Below, piece after piece: positions 1-8,636 of a DNA stretch of 64,000 bases; position 1 is the first letter of the stretch; each line of letters opens with the position of its first letter. Under the pieces are notes generated by a model, which was given only the letters and a program-made list of their open reading frames with translations, ran no database searches and was not told the DNA's origin. Origin of the DNA: Pseudomonas paraglycinae (GTDB lineage Bacteria > Pseudomonadota > Gammaproteobacteria > Pseudomonadales > Pseudomonadaceae); NCBI RefSeq assembly GCF_021601625.1, contig NZ_BQHR01000010.1, positions 1 through 64,000 on the forward strand, written 5' to 3'. Made by a program: the position numbers and the translations under genes.

Positions 1-604
1 CGCTGCCCTGCACATACGCCGTCGGCTGGCCGAGATTCGGGAACACGGTCTGGTCATCGCCGAACACCAGCAGATGACCTTTCTGGCTGTGCTGGAAGTG
101 GTAGTGAATGCCTTCTTCTTCGCACAGACGCTGGACGAAGTGCAGATCGGTTTCGTCGTACTGCACGCAGTAGTCGCGGTCCGGGCACGTCTGGCTCAGC
201 TGGAAGCTGTAGGCGTTGCCCTTGATGCCGTGCTCGTCGAGGATCAGCGCGATGATTTTCGGCGCCGACATCTGCTGGTAGATGCGCTGGTTGGTGCGGT
301 GATGCAGGTATTGCAGCTGCGGCACCAGCGAGACCTTGTAGCGGGTCAGGCGCTTGCCGGCATCGCCCTGGGCCACGCGGTAGATCTGGCCGTGGATGCC
401 GGAGCCCTGCGGATCGAGGGCGAGGAACGCCTGTTTGTGCAGGAGTTTTTCCAGGTCCAGATCCGGGTTCTCGCTGACCAGTTCCAGGTCGAAACGGAAC
501 GGCTGGCTGATGCCTTCGATGCCGGTGAACGACAGGACTTGCAGGTCGCCCACGTAGTCTTCGACCGTCAGGCTGAAGTGCGTTTCGTTAGCTGGGTTGA
601 ACAT
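1..604 (-). CDS. vgrG: T6SS spike protein VgrG (TssI), 3' part missing at window edge
   Basis: N-terminal 201 codons of a VgrG. It starts MFNPANETHF and is cut by the left edge. VgrG trimers form the puncturing tip of the T6SS tube and carry effectors. The visible part is the gp27-like hub, with motifs typical of the family such as YCVQYDETD, FVQRLCEEEGI and HYHFQHS. It resembles the N-terminus of the fused VgrG at 24452-27793, for example in the SGIHGQI and GKRLT.Y segments. It follows the kinase gene on the same strand after a gap of 28 bases and is the last visible member of the T6SS operon. The start is the ATG at 604, with GGGAG just upstream. Whether it has a C-terminal effector extension cannot be judged here. 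Confidence 0.93.
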   Translation of the reverse strand, partial: MFNPANETHFSLTVEDYVGDLQVLSFTGIEGISQPFRFDLELVSENPDLDLEKLLHKQAFLALDPQGSGIHGQIYRVAQGDAGKRLTRYKVSLVPQLQYLHHRTNQRIYQQMSAPKIIALILDEHGIKGNAYSFQLSQTCPDRDYCVQYDETDLHFVQRLCEEEGIHYHFQHSQKGHLLVFGDDQTVFPNLGQPTAYVQGS

Positions 605-632
605 AAAGTGCTCCCTGTTCGAATGTCATCCG

Positions 633-1634
633 TTACGCCCGCAGTCGCAAACGCTGCAGCCAGGACGAAGTGGCGCCCAAGGCGTCACGCAATTGGTCGG
701 CAGTGATGGTGCGCTCTGCCGCGTCAAAGGCCAGCGCGGTGCGCAGCGCGGGCCAGCAGTGTGTCGGCAGATTTGCCGGGGCTTGCAGTTCGCGATCCAG
801 GTGTTCGTCACGGGCCTGGGTCGAGGGCAAGCGGCGGAACGGGTGTTTGCCGCCCGCCAGTTCATAGATCACGCAGGCCACGCCGTACACGTCCGCGCTG
901 GCCGACAGCGGTTGGCCCTCAAGCAGTTCGGGGGCGGCGTAGCCCGGGGTCCAGGCGTTGAAACGCTCGCGGCTCAGGTGCGGCAGGCCGGGCAGGATGC
1001 CCTCCTCGGCTTGTCCTAGACCGAAGTCAAAGAGGCGCACGCCGTCTTCGCTGAGCATGACGTTGCTCGGTTTCATGTCACCGTGCAGCACGCCGCGACG
1101 GTGGGCGTAAGCCAGCGCGTCGAGCAGCGGCAGCGCGATGTCGCGCAGTTCTTTCCACGGCAGGCCCAGCGGCCGCTCGCAGAGCAGTTTGTCCAGGGTC
1201 AGGCCACGCATGAGTTCCATGGTGATGAAGGCCCGCTGGCAATCGGTGTCCACTTCGAACGTGTGCGGTCGCAGCACGTTGTCGTGGCGCAGGCGTCGGG
1301 TCAGGGCGAACTCGCTGTAGAGCAAGGCACTGGCGTCCGGCGACTCGGCAAATTCTTCGCTGAGGATTTTCAGCGCAATGTAAGGATCGGGATCGCCGAA
1401 CTGTTCGTGCAGCAGATCCCGGGCCCGGTAAACCGCTCCCATGCCACCGGCCCCGAGCAGGCGCTCGAGGTGGTAGCGGCCTGCCAGAACATCCGGCAGT
1501 GCGCCGACGCTGGCCTTGGTTGGCGCCAGCGCGGGTTCGGCGTTGTGCTGCTTTGCAAAAGCGAAATAGGTCAGGTTGTTGGCCTGCTCCTCGCTCATCA
1601 GCAAGTCATCGACTGAGGATTCGATTTCAGTCAT
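633..1634 (-). CDS. stk1: T6SS serine/threonine protein kinase (Stk1/PpkA type)
   Basis: A 333-residue Hanks-type kinase. Visible motifs are the glycine-rich loop GAGGMG (residues 61-66), the ATP lysine in ALK (Lys89), the catalytic loop HGD with Asp186, DFG (203-205) and APE (234-236). The usual HRD is HGD here. No transmembrane segment or C-terminal sensor domain is evident, so it is short compared with PpkA of H1-T6SS and matches Stk1 of HSI-II. In T6SS, such kinases phosphorylate the FHA protein to trigger assembly; that role is inferred from the family. The ATG at 1634 overlaps the phosphatase stop by 4 bases (ATGA), which argues for this start over an upstream one at 1784 inside the phosphatase gene. 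Confidence 0.93.
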   Translation of the reverse strand: MTEIESSVDDLLMSEEQANNLTYFAFAKQHNAEPALAPTKASVGALPDVLAGRYHLERLLGAGGMGAVYRARDLLHEQFGDPDPYIALKILSEEFAESPDASALLYSEFALTRRLRHDNVLRPHTFEVDTDCQRAFITMELMRGLTLDKLLCERPLGLPWKELRDIALPLLDALAYAHRRGVLHGDMKPSNVMLSEDGVRLFDFGLGQAEEGILPGLPHLSRERFNAWTPGYAAPELLEGQPLSASADVYGVACVIYELAGGKHPFRRLPSTQARDEHLDRELQAPANLPTHCWPALRTALAFDAAERTITADQLRDALGATSSWLQRLRLRA

Positions 1635-2359
1635 TGGCGGATCACCACGGCCGTCAGATTGTCGCGGGCGGCGCCACGCAGGGCGCCGTCGAACAGACGT
1701 TCCAGCGCCACATGCGGCGCCGCCAGGCTGAGGGCGTTGCCGAGGGCATCGCTGCTCAGGCCTTGATACAAACCATCGCTGCACAGCAGGAACACATCAC
1801 CGGGATAGACCTCGAGTTCCAGCACATCCAGGGTCAACTGTTCCGCCGCGCCGACCGCCCGGGTCAACGCCTGGGCTGCCGGGTGCGCCGCCGCCTGTTC
1901 GACACTCATCTGCTGCTCATCGATCAGTTGCTGTTGCAGTGAGTGATCCTTCGACAGCTGATACAACCGCTGCCCGCGCCACATGTAGCAACGGCTGTCG
2001 CCGGCCCAGATGCAGGCCGCGCGATTGCCTTCCACCAGCAGCGCCACGACGGTGCTGCCCATGATGCTGTCGTGGCGCCCGGCGGTGACGGTCAACTCTT
2101 GCCCCAGGCGACGGTTCAGCCAGTGCAGGCACTGGCGGATGGCTTTGAGGCGTTCGTCGAAGTCTTCGTGCTGAGGCAGTTCAGCCAGGCTGGCGACGAT
2201 CAACTGGCTGGCGATGTCGCCGCCCTGATGACCGCCCATGCCGTCCGCGACCACCCACAGCCCATGCTGCGGGGTGTCGAGGAAGGCATCTTCGTTGCGC
2301 GACCGCACCTTGCCCGGGTCGGTTCGCGCCGCGCTGCGCCAGGGACTGGCCACCAGCAT
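1631..2359 (-). CDS. stp1: PP2C-family protein phosphatase of the T6SS (Stp1/PppA)
   Basis: A 242-residue PP2C-type Ser/Thr phosphatase. It shows the expected metal-binding motifs in order: RSRNEDAF, VADGMGGHQGGD, WAGDSR, LLCSDGLY and a C-terminal DNLT. It should reverse the action of the adjacent kinase on the T6SS threonine-phosphorylation pathway. The ATG at 2359 overlaps the tssM stop as TGATG, and its own stop overlaps the kinase ATG, so tssM, stp1 and stk1 are translationally coupled. A longer reading frame extending to 2539 lies inside tssM and is not credible. Confidence 0.93.
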   Translation of the reverse strand: MLVASPWRSAARTDPGKVRSRNEDAFLDTPQHGLWVVADGMGGHQGGDIASQLIVASLAELPQHEDFDERLKAIRQCLHWLNRRLGQELTVTAGRHDSIMGSTVVALLVEGNRAACIWAGDSRCYMWRGQRLYQLSKDHSLQQQLIDEQQMSVEQAAAHPAAQALTRAVGAAEQLTLDVLELEVYPGDVFLLCSDGLYQGLSSDALGNALSLAAPHVALERLFDGALRGAARDNLTAVVIRQ

Positions 2360-5300
2360 CAGAGCTGCACCGGCATACGGAAGGTACGCATTACGCCCAT
2401 GTCGAACGGGTTCGGCGTGCGCTGGCTGGTCAGCAGGTAGTTGGCGCGCAGGCCACCCACGTCGGCTTTCAGCACCAGCACGTCGCGACCGGTCAGGTAC
2501 TCCGTCTGCATCAGGTCGAACAGACGGAACAGCGACCACGGGCCGGAGTTCTTCTCGATGCCGATCGGGCGCCCGGCCATCTTGTCCATGACCAGGCTGG
2601 TGCGACCGTCTTCAGCATCGGTCGGCCACTTGAAGGTCATGGGCAGGATCGGACCGTGGCGGTATTCCATGGTCTTGTCACCGAACTTGAACTCGGAACG
2701 GCTGACCGCCGGATCGAGGGTGTACGGCTCAAGCTTGAACTGCACGGTCGGCTCGGCCGGGTTGATCGAGAAGAAGCTCTGGCGAATGTTCAGGGCCGCC
2801 GCCATCTGGTCGAGGAAGACCTTGGACACCGGCAGGCTGCGACCGTCGATGCTGCGCATCCGGTAGTTGCCCGGATCACCGCTGACGAACGGACGCATGT
2901 AGCTGTCGAAGAAGCGGTCGATGGTGCCTTGAGCCCGGAAGAACTCGCGGAAATCGCTGATCGCCACGTCGCTGGTGCTCGACGCGCTGAACGGATAGCG
3001 CTTGCTGATGGTTTTGCCATACACGCTGTACAGCTCGTTCTGATAACGGCCGTTCAGGTATTGGTAGGCATCGTTGAGCACCAGGCGCCACGAGTCTTCG
3101 GCCAGCACGTTGAACCACACGCTCAGCGGACGCGGCAGACGACCGGACGCATTGCGCAGATTGGTCAGCGCATCACGCTGGCCGCTCATGCGGGTCTTGG
3201 CCAGTTCGAACGCGGCTTGCTCCGGTGTGCTGGAACGGGCAAGGCCCGCCAGTTGCAGTTGCAGGTCGTTGAGCGCGGTAAAGGCCGGGGTCAGGTCAGC
3301 GGCCGGACCGTTGTTGTCGTCGAGCAACTTGTGCAGCGGTTCGAAGCGACGTTGCAGGGACTTCTTGGCGGTGTCCGGCAGGTTCTTCGCCACGTTCATG
3401 GCCGCAGCCTTGTCCGTCAACGCCGAAGCGAGTTTGCCGACCTTGCCCAGTTTGCCCTTCTGCCCCGCCAGCGCATCGGCAGCGTCACCTGCTTCATCCA
3501 CCGGTTCAGGAGCTGCCGGAAAGCGGGTGTTCTCACGCACTTCGGTCAGCAGCGCCAGCACCGGCGAGTTGGCCGAGGTCAGGCCCGCCAGTTGCTCTGC
3601 GCCTTCACCGGCATCGCTGATCGGCGGCAGCGCCACCTGGCCAACGGCCTCGCTCCAGTAGTTGGCATAGTCGCGGAAGTACAGTTGCTCCAGCTCGACC
3701 ATCAGGCGACGCAAGTCCATGTCGCTGATGCCCGCGCCTTCGCCCAGCACCCAGTTGTCGCGCAGGATGTCGGTCACCAGCGATGCGCCTTGGACCGAGA
3801 AATACTGCTGATAGCCTGTCTGGGTGTAGAAGCCCGGAATCACGTATTCAGTGCCAATGAACAGCGAGCCCTGCGGCCCGAGGTGCTGGCTGAAACGGTA
3901 ATCCGGCAGGTTGCGCGCCTGCTCGCGGAGCATGCGGTAAACCACGGTCGCCAGCGACTCGCTGCGCAGGATCTGACGCGCCTGGGCCACCAGTTGCTCG
4001 TTGAGCGGATAGATAAACGGCTGCTGCAACAGACGCTCGAGGTGCGTGTTCAGACCGTTCTGCACCGCGGTGTTGCCGGTGTAGCGCTGCGACCAGTCCG
4101 CCGCGATCCAGTCCTTGAGCCATGCCGCGTCACGACGATCCTTCATGTTCAGCATCAGGTACGCGCGCAGGCTGTTGATCAGCTTTTCGCGGTCCTTCAT
4201 GTTGGCGCGGATCTGGCCTTCAAGCATCGTTGCAACGCGCGGCAGCAGTTGCTTTTCGAGCTCGTGCTCGTAAGCCTCCTTGACCACCGGATTGACGTCC
4301 TGGCCCTGATACAGACCCATCCGTTCGTGGTACGCCGCGTCGCCTTTTTTCGGGAACACCTGGGTGGCAGCGTAGCTGGTGTCGAGGGTTTTCAGTGCAC
4401 CCATGGCGTCATCGCGCGGCGACAGTGCCGTGCGTTGCTGCGTCCAGTTCTGCGCCAGATTGCGCAGGTTTTCCAGACGCTCGTAGTTGGCCGAGAAACC
4501 ACCGGCCCAGAGCATGCCGAACAGGACCAGCGCACCCAGTGCGCCGACGTACAACGCACGCTGCCCCCAGTGGATGCGGCTGCGCTCGCGCTTGTCCAGA
4601 CCGGCCAGATCGGCCTCGGGGAAAATCACCCGGCTGAGCAAGTGATGGATGAAACGCGAACGACCGCTGCGCAATGTCGGCAACACGCCGGCGCTCATGC
4701 CCAGGCTCGCGCCGATGCCGGCGGTGGTCGAATCCATTTCCTGAGTCAGGTGCGGTGCGCTGGTCAGGTAGAAACCACGCAGTTGCGTCGCACGCTGGTA
4801 GCGGTTGCCGGTGAACGCCATGTCGACCAGCAGGCACAGACGCTCGCCGATCTGGCCCATCTGGTGCGGGAAGTCGAGGATGCGGCCACGGCGCTGGGTG
4901 TCGCGCTCGGAGTGCATGCGCATGATCACCTGGCTGTTGAGGCGACGCAGCAGCTCTTCGAACTCGTTGCGCAGCACCGTCACGTCGGTGCCGACCTGAT
5001 CCTTGCGGAAACTGGTGCCCAGCACCTGATCGCTTTCTTCGCGGGTCAGTTGGTCGAAGAACTCGTCAAAGCCCAGCAGCTTGTCGGCCTTGCTCAGCAC
5101 CAGATACACCGGAACATCGACGTGCATCTTCTGATAGACGTCTTGCAGACGCGCACGTACCTGGCGGGCCAGGGTTTCGATGTCCTGTTCGCTGCCACCG
5201 GTCAGGGTTTCCACCGGAATGGTCACCAGCACGCCGTTCAGCGGACGACCGCGACGACGCTTGCGCAGCAGCTCCAGCAAGGTGGTCCAGGCGCTGCCGT

Positions 5301-5898
5301 CAACTTCCGCATCCGGCTGGGTCAGATAGCGGCCGGCGGTGTCGATCAACACACCGTGGTCGGCGAAGTACCAGTCGCAATGACGGGTGCCGTGGGTGTC
5401 GCGGGTCAGCTTGCGGTCGATCTTGTTGATCGGGAATTCCAGCCCGGAGAAGTCCAGCAGGCTGGTCTTGCCGCTGGCCTGCGGGCCGATCAGCAAGTAC
5501 CACGGCAAGTCATTGCGCCAGCGCTCGCTGCGGCCGCGGTACAGGCTCGAAGTCTTGAGGGTTTTCAGGGCGTCCTTGAAACGCTCTTTCAACTCTTTCT
5601 GCTCTTCGTCGATCAACTCTTCGCGGCGGATACGGTCCTGGCCGTCTTCGGTTTCTTCGACGGCTTTCTTGCGGATACCGGCGCGCCAGCTGACGAAGAC
5701 CATGGTCAGGCCCCAGATCAGGAACAGCACGCTGATGGTCAGCAGACGCGAAGTCGCGCTTTCCCAGAACTTGTAGTCATCCACTGCCAACAGCGGGCCG
5801 ACGAACCACACCAGCAGCGCCACGAACAGCACCAGCAGCAGGGTCCAGACCCAGGTCTGGCGCAGGAAGGCGCCGACTTTCTTGAAAAACTTTTTCAT
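2359..5898 (-). CDS. tssM: T6SS inner-membrane complex protein TssM (IcmF)
   Basis: An 1179-residue IcmF/TssM, the large inner-membrane core subunit that links TssL to the outer-membrane lipoprotein TssJ. Two N-terminal membrane segments lie near residues 18-37 and 51-71. A Walker A motif, GPQASGKTS, begins at residue 138, so this is a TssM with an apparently intact nucleotide-binding site. A third hydrophobic segment (YVGALGALVLFGMLW) precedes the long periplasmic region. The length matches the family. The start MKKFFKKVGA at 5898 is chosen because CAGGGA lies about 10 bases upstream; an in-frame upstream codon at 5949 would run into tssL. The 13-base gap to tssL supports a common operon. 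Confidence 0.96.
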   Translation of the reverse strand: MKKFFKKVGAFLRQTWVWTLLLVLFVALLVWFVGPLLAVDDYKFWESATSRLLTISVLFLIWGLTMVFVSWRAGIRKKAVEETEDGQDRIRREELIDEEQKELKERFKDALKTLKTSSLYRGRSERWRNDLPWYLLIGPQASGKTSLLDFSGLEFPINKIDRKLTRDTHGTRHCDWYFADHGVLIDTAGRYLTQPDAEVDGSAWTTLLELLRKRRRGRPLNGVLVTIPVETLTGGSEQDIETLARQVRARLQDVYQKMHVDVPVYLVLSKADKLLGFDEFFDQLTREESDQVLGTSFRKDQVGTDVTVLRNEFEELLRRLNSQVIMRMHSERDTQRRGRILDFPHQMGQIGERLCLLVDMAFTGNRYQRATQLRGFYLTSAPHLTQEMDSTTAGIGASLGMSAGVLPTLRSGRSRFIHHLLSRVIFPEADLAGLDKRERSRIHWGQRALYVGALGALVLFGMLWAGGFSANYERLENLRNLAQNWTQQRTALSPRDDAMGALKTLDTSYAATQVFPKKGDAAYHERMGLYQGQDVNPVVKEAYEHELEKQLLPRVATMLEGQIRANMKDREKLINSLRAYLMLNMKDRRDAAWLKDWIAADWSQRYTGNTAVQNGLNTHLERLLQQPFIYPLNEQLVAQARQILRSESLATVVYRMLREQARNLPDYRFSQHLGPQGSLFIGTEYVIPGFYTQTGYQQYFSVQGASLVTDILRDNWVLGEGAGISDMDLRRLMVELEQLYFRDYANYWSEAVGQVALPPISDAGEGAEQLAGLTSANSPVLALLTEVRENTRFPAAPEPVDEAGDAADALAGQKGKLGKVGKLASALTDKAAAMNVAKNLPDTAKKSLQRRFEPLHKLLDDNNGPAADLTPAFTALNDLQLQLAGLARSSTPEQAAFELAKTRMSGQRDALTNLRNASGRLPRPLSVWFNVLAEDSWRLVLNDAYQYLNGRYQNELYSVYGKTISKRYPFSASSTSDVAISDFREFFRAQGTIDRFFDSYMRPFVSGDPGNYRMRSIDGRSLPVSKVFLDQMAAALNIRQSFFSINPAEPTVQFKLEPYTLDPAVSRSEFKFGDKTMEYRHGPILPMTFKWPTDAEDGRTSLVMDKMAGRPIGIEKNSGPWSLFRLFDLMQTEYLTGRDVLVLKADVGGLRANYLLTSQRTPNPFDMGVMRTFRMPVQL

Positions 5899-5911
5899 CA
5901 CACGTCCCTGT

Positions 5912-6787
5912 TTACGGCTGCGACTGCGGCTGGGCCGCGGCCGGATCAAGCGGCTGATATGGTTGCAGAACGGTGTCGCGCTGCTCGCCCAAGACCCAGG
6001 CGAAGCCCGAATACATCATCACCAGGCAGACGAAGGTGAACAGCACCACCATCCACGCCGGCACGATGCGCACCAGGTTGCGGCGCTGATCGTTGAGGCC
6101 TTCCCACTGCGGCGACAATTCGCGCGGCACGTCGCCACGCAACTGACGGATCTGCCGGTACAGGGCGTCACGGATGCCTTCGAGTTCCAGCATGCCGCGC
6201 GCCTGCACGCGGTACTTGCCCTCGAAACCGAGGGACAGGCACAGGTACATCAGTTCCAGCATCGGCAGGTGCTTGACCGGGTTTTTCGACAGCCGATCGA
6301 GCAGCTGGAAGAACTTCTCGCCACCGAAGGTTTCGTTGTGGAAGCTGCTGAGCAGGCTCATCTGCGACCACTCGCTTTCGTTGCCCCACGGCGTGGTCAC
6401 GACGGCTTCGTCGACCACGGTGCAGAGCACGTAACGAGCGGCCATCACCTGGCTGCTTTCGGCGCCGTTGTGCAGGGCGCGCACTTCAAACAGCTTGAGC
6501 CCGGCGGTCAGGCGCTCGTTGAGCGCGTAGAGGTCTTCGCGGGTTTCACTGTGCTTGAGGCGCACCACTTCCGACAGTAGTTCGGACGAGGCCGCCACCA
6601 GCGAATTGAGGCTGATGTTGAAGGCTTCCGCCGGGCGCAGGCGCGCGGCGTAGATCATCCGTTCTTCCAGTTGTTCGAAGCGCGGTGGCGCGGCGAAGTC
6701 GGTCAGCGGACTCGCCGCCGGGCCATGGCCCTGACGGTCGAGCAGGACGGTTTTGTCGTCCTGGTTGTGTTCCATGTCCTTGATCAT
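5912..6787 (-). CDS. tssL: T6SS inner-membrane protein TssL (DotU), short form
   Basis: A 291-residue DotU/TssL protein. The cytoplasmic domain includes the typical AEAFNISLNSLVAASSELL and YVLCTVVDEAV segments, followed by one C-terminal transmembrane helix (VVLFTFVCLVMMYSGFAWVL). It ends shortly after the helix, so there is no OmpA-like peptidoglycan-binding extension; cell-wall anchoring would need another protein. The start is either the ATG at 6787 or the fourth codon after it at 6775. An AAGGA sits too close to the second to be a good ribosome site, so 6787 is used. It follows tssK by 5 bases. Confidence 0.95.
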   Translation of the reverse strand: MIKDMEHNQDDKTVLLDRQGHGPAASPLTDFAAPPRFEQLEERMIYAARLRPAEAFNISLNSLVAASSELLSEVVRLKHSETREDLYALNERLTAGLKLFEVRALHNGAESSQVMAARYVLCTVVDEAVVTTPWGNESEWSQMSLLSSFHNETFGGEKFFQLLDRLSKNPVKHLPMLELMYLCLSLGFEGKYRVQARGMLELEGIRDALYRQIRQLRGDVPRELSPQWEGLNDQRRNLVRIVPAWMVVLFTFVCLVMMYSGFAWVLGEQRDTVLQPYQPLDPAAAQPQSQP

Positions 6788-6792
6788 GTCGG

Positions 6793-8124
6793 TCAGTTCC
6801 TGATGGCCCAGAATTTCAGTTCAAGCTCGGCGAATTCGCCGGACACGTGGAACGCGAAGCCGCCGGAGCGCTCGAGTTGTGCCAGGTCTTCGGAACTGAG
6901 TTCGAGGATGAAATAGGTTTTGTTGGAGTGGAACGCGATCTGCCGCGGGGCCACCGGCAACGGTTTGACCTTGATCCCCGGCAGGTGCAGGTTGACCAGT
7001 TGGCGGATACGCTCCACCGGGCCGACCTTGAGGTGCGCAGGCAAGCGATTGCGCAGTTCTTCGGAGTCGCAGTTGGCACTGGCTGCCAGCACGAACGACG
7101 CCGAGCCCAGCAGTTTGTGGTCGTGCAGCGGCGACACGATGATCCCGTACTGACGCGCTTGCAGGATCAGTTCGATGGCGTGCTGTTCCAGCACCATCGA
7201 CAGTACCTGACGGATCGACTCCATCAGTTTGCGGAAGCTCGCGCCCTGGTCGGCGTGGGAGTAACGGCTGTCCAGACGCGGGCGTTTGCTGTCGCTGGAG
7301 AAGGTCGCCAGATCGCCGAGCATCGTCAGCAGCGTGCGGTACAACTCTTCCGGGTGAACCTGCTCCAGGCCGAGGTAGTGGCGCAGCAGCAGTTCGGTGC
7401 GGTTGATCAGTTGCAGCATCATGAAGTCGCCGATTTCCGCGCCGCCGACCTTGCCGTTCGAACGAATGCGCTCGGCAATGGTGTCGCCCCGGTGACCGAG
7501 CATGCTGATCACTTCTTTCAGGCACGACAGCAGGTAGCTGGAGGCGTGGGCCTGAATGTAGGTCGGCACGAAATCCGGATCGAGGCTGATCACGCCGTCC
7601 GGTGTGGTGTCGAGCACGTCGCAGATTTTCAGCTTCACGTAGGCCTGGTCGCTCTGCTGCTCGCCGAGCAACAGCTTGAAATCCGGACGGCCGCAGCTGA
7701 CCTGGCTGGCGGAATCATCGCCGGCGTTGGAGTCGGCGACTTCGGCGTCATACGCGGTGTACCGCGCAAGAACGTCGGACTGCTCCGGGCGACGGGCCTC
7801 GATGTGGTTACCGGTGACCAATGGCAGCGCCAGGTAGATCGGCGTGTTGCCGGTGTTCGGCGGCACGTCCAGGGCCAGCGGTTCGGTGTTGCCGCCGAGT
7901 TCGAACAGGCTGCCGTCCGGCAGGATCCCCGAGGCTTCACTGATTACCAGTTTGCCCATGTTGAGGAACTGCAGGTCGATCTCCAGATTCAGGAACCCCC
8001 AGGTGTAGCCGCCCAGCAACCGGGTGCGGGTCTTCATCTGGTGATCGTAGTAGCGGTCGTTGTGCTGGAAGTGCTGCGGACGCAGCAGCATGCCTTCCTG
8101 CCAGATGACTTTATGGGTATTCAT
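6793..8124 (-). CDS. tssK: T6SS baseplate protein TssK
   Basis: A 443-residue TssK. The N-terminus MNTHKVIWQEGMLLRPQHFQ is the family hallmark (shell domain), and the length is normal. TssK trimers connect the TssEFG baseplate wedges to the membrane complex TssLM at the cytoplasmic face of the inner membrane. The ATG lies two bases after the tssJ stop. The position between tssJ and tssL matches HSI-II (hsiJ2). No unusual insertion or truncation was seen. Confidence 0.96.
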   Translation of the reverse strand: MNTHKVIWQEGMLLRPQHFQHNDRYYDHQMKTRTRLLGGYTWGFLNLEIDLQFLNMGKLVISEASGILPDGSLFELGGNTEPLALDVPPNTGNTPIYLALPLVTGNHIEARRPEQSDVLARYTAYDAEVADSNAGDDSASQVSCGRPDFKLLLGEQQSDQAYVKLKICDVLDTTPDGVISLDPDFVPTYIQAHASSYLLSCLKEVISMLGHRGDTIAERIRSNGKVGGAEIGDFMMLQLINRTELLLRHYLGLEQVHPEELYRTLLTMLGDLATFSSDSKRPRLDSRYSHADQGASFRKLMESIRQVLSMVLEQHAIELILQARQYGIIVSPLHDHKLLGSASFVLAASANCDSEELRNRLPAHLKVGPVERIRQLVNLHLPGIKVKPLPVAPRQIAFHSNKTYFILELSSEDLAQLERSGGFAFHVSGEFAELELKFWAIRN

Positions 8125-8126
8125 GA

Positions 8127-8636
8127 TCAGTCATCCGCCTTGGCGAGCACTTCGTTGGTCTTGCGGATACCGGCCTGATCCAGGGTCAGATCGGCTTCGG
8201 TGACTTCCAGCGGCGTGATCGGGAACGTGTGGCGCCATTTGGTTTCCGGCAGGTCGCGGTACGCGGCGAGGATGCCGATGAAGCGGCTGCCCTCCTCCAC
8301 GCTGAGTTTCAGCTCCACGGTTTCACCCGGGCGCAGTTCGAGTTCTTCGCTGGCCACCAGATCCGGGTTGAGGGATTCCTTGGCGCGCTCGTAGAGGCTG
8401 AAGAAATCGGCGTTCTCGAAGGTCACCGGGTGCTTGAGTTCGAACAGGCGCACCACGATCGGCGACGGACGACCGTTGAGGTCCGGGTTCAACTGATCGC
8501 TGCCGGTCAGCTTCAGGTTGATTTTGGTCACTTTCGAATACGGCGACAGCGACGAGCAACCGGCGAGCAGCACCAACAGGGTGAGCGCGGTCAGCGTCTT
8601 GAAAAAAGCGGTCGAGCGGCGAGACATGCGCATCAT
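8127..8636 (-). CDS. tssJ: T6SS outer-membrane lipoprotein TssJ
   Basis: A 169-residue lipoprotein. The signal peptide (FFKTLTALTLLVLLAGC) ends in a lipobox with the lipidated cysteine near residue 27. It is followed by a typical TssJ beta-sandwich (LKLTGSDQLNPDLNGRPSPI and VVRLFEL motifs). TssJ anchors the TssLM complex to the outer membrane. Its ATG overlaps the tagH stop by 4 bases. The first codons read ATGATGCGCATG, so the exact start among three nearby ATGs is uncertain. Confidence 0.95.
   Translation of the reverse strand: MMRMSRRSTAFFKTLTALTLLVLLAGCSSLSPYSKVTKINLKLTGSDQLNPDLNGRPSPIVVRLFELKHPVTFENADFFSLYERAKESLNPDLVASEELELRPGETVELKLSVEEGSRFIGILAAYRDLPETKWRHTFPITPLEVTEADLTLDQAGIRKTNEVLAKADD

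Noticed and set aside
2656-6039. A 1127-codon open frame on the plus strand opposite tssM
   Set aside because: It is the mirror of a high-GC gene: rich in Gln, Ala, Val and His, without domains, and tssM is certain on the other strand.
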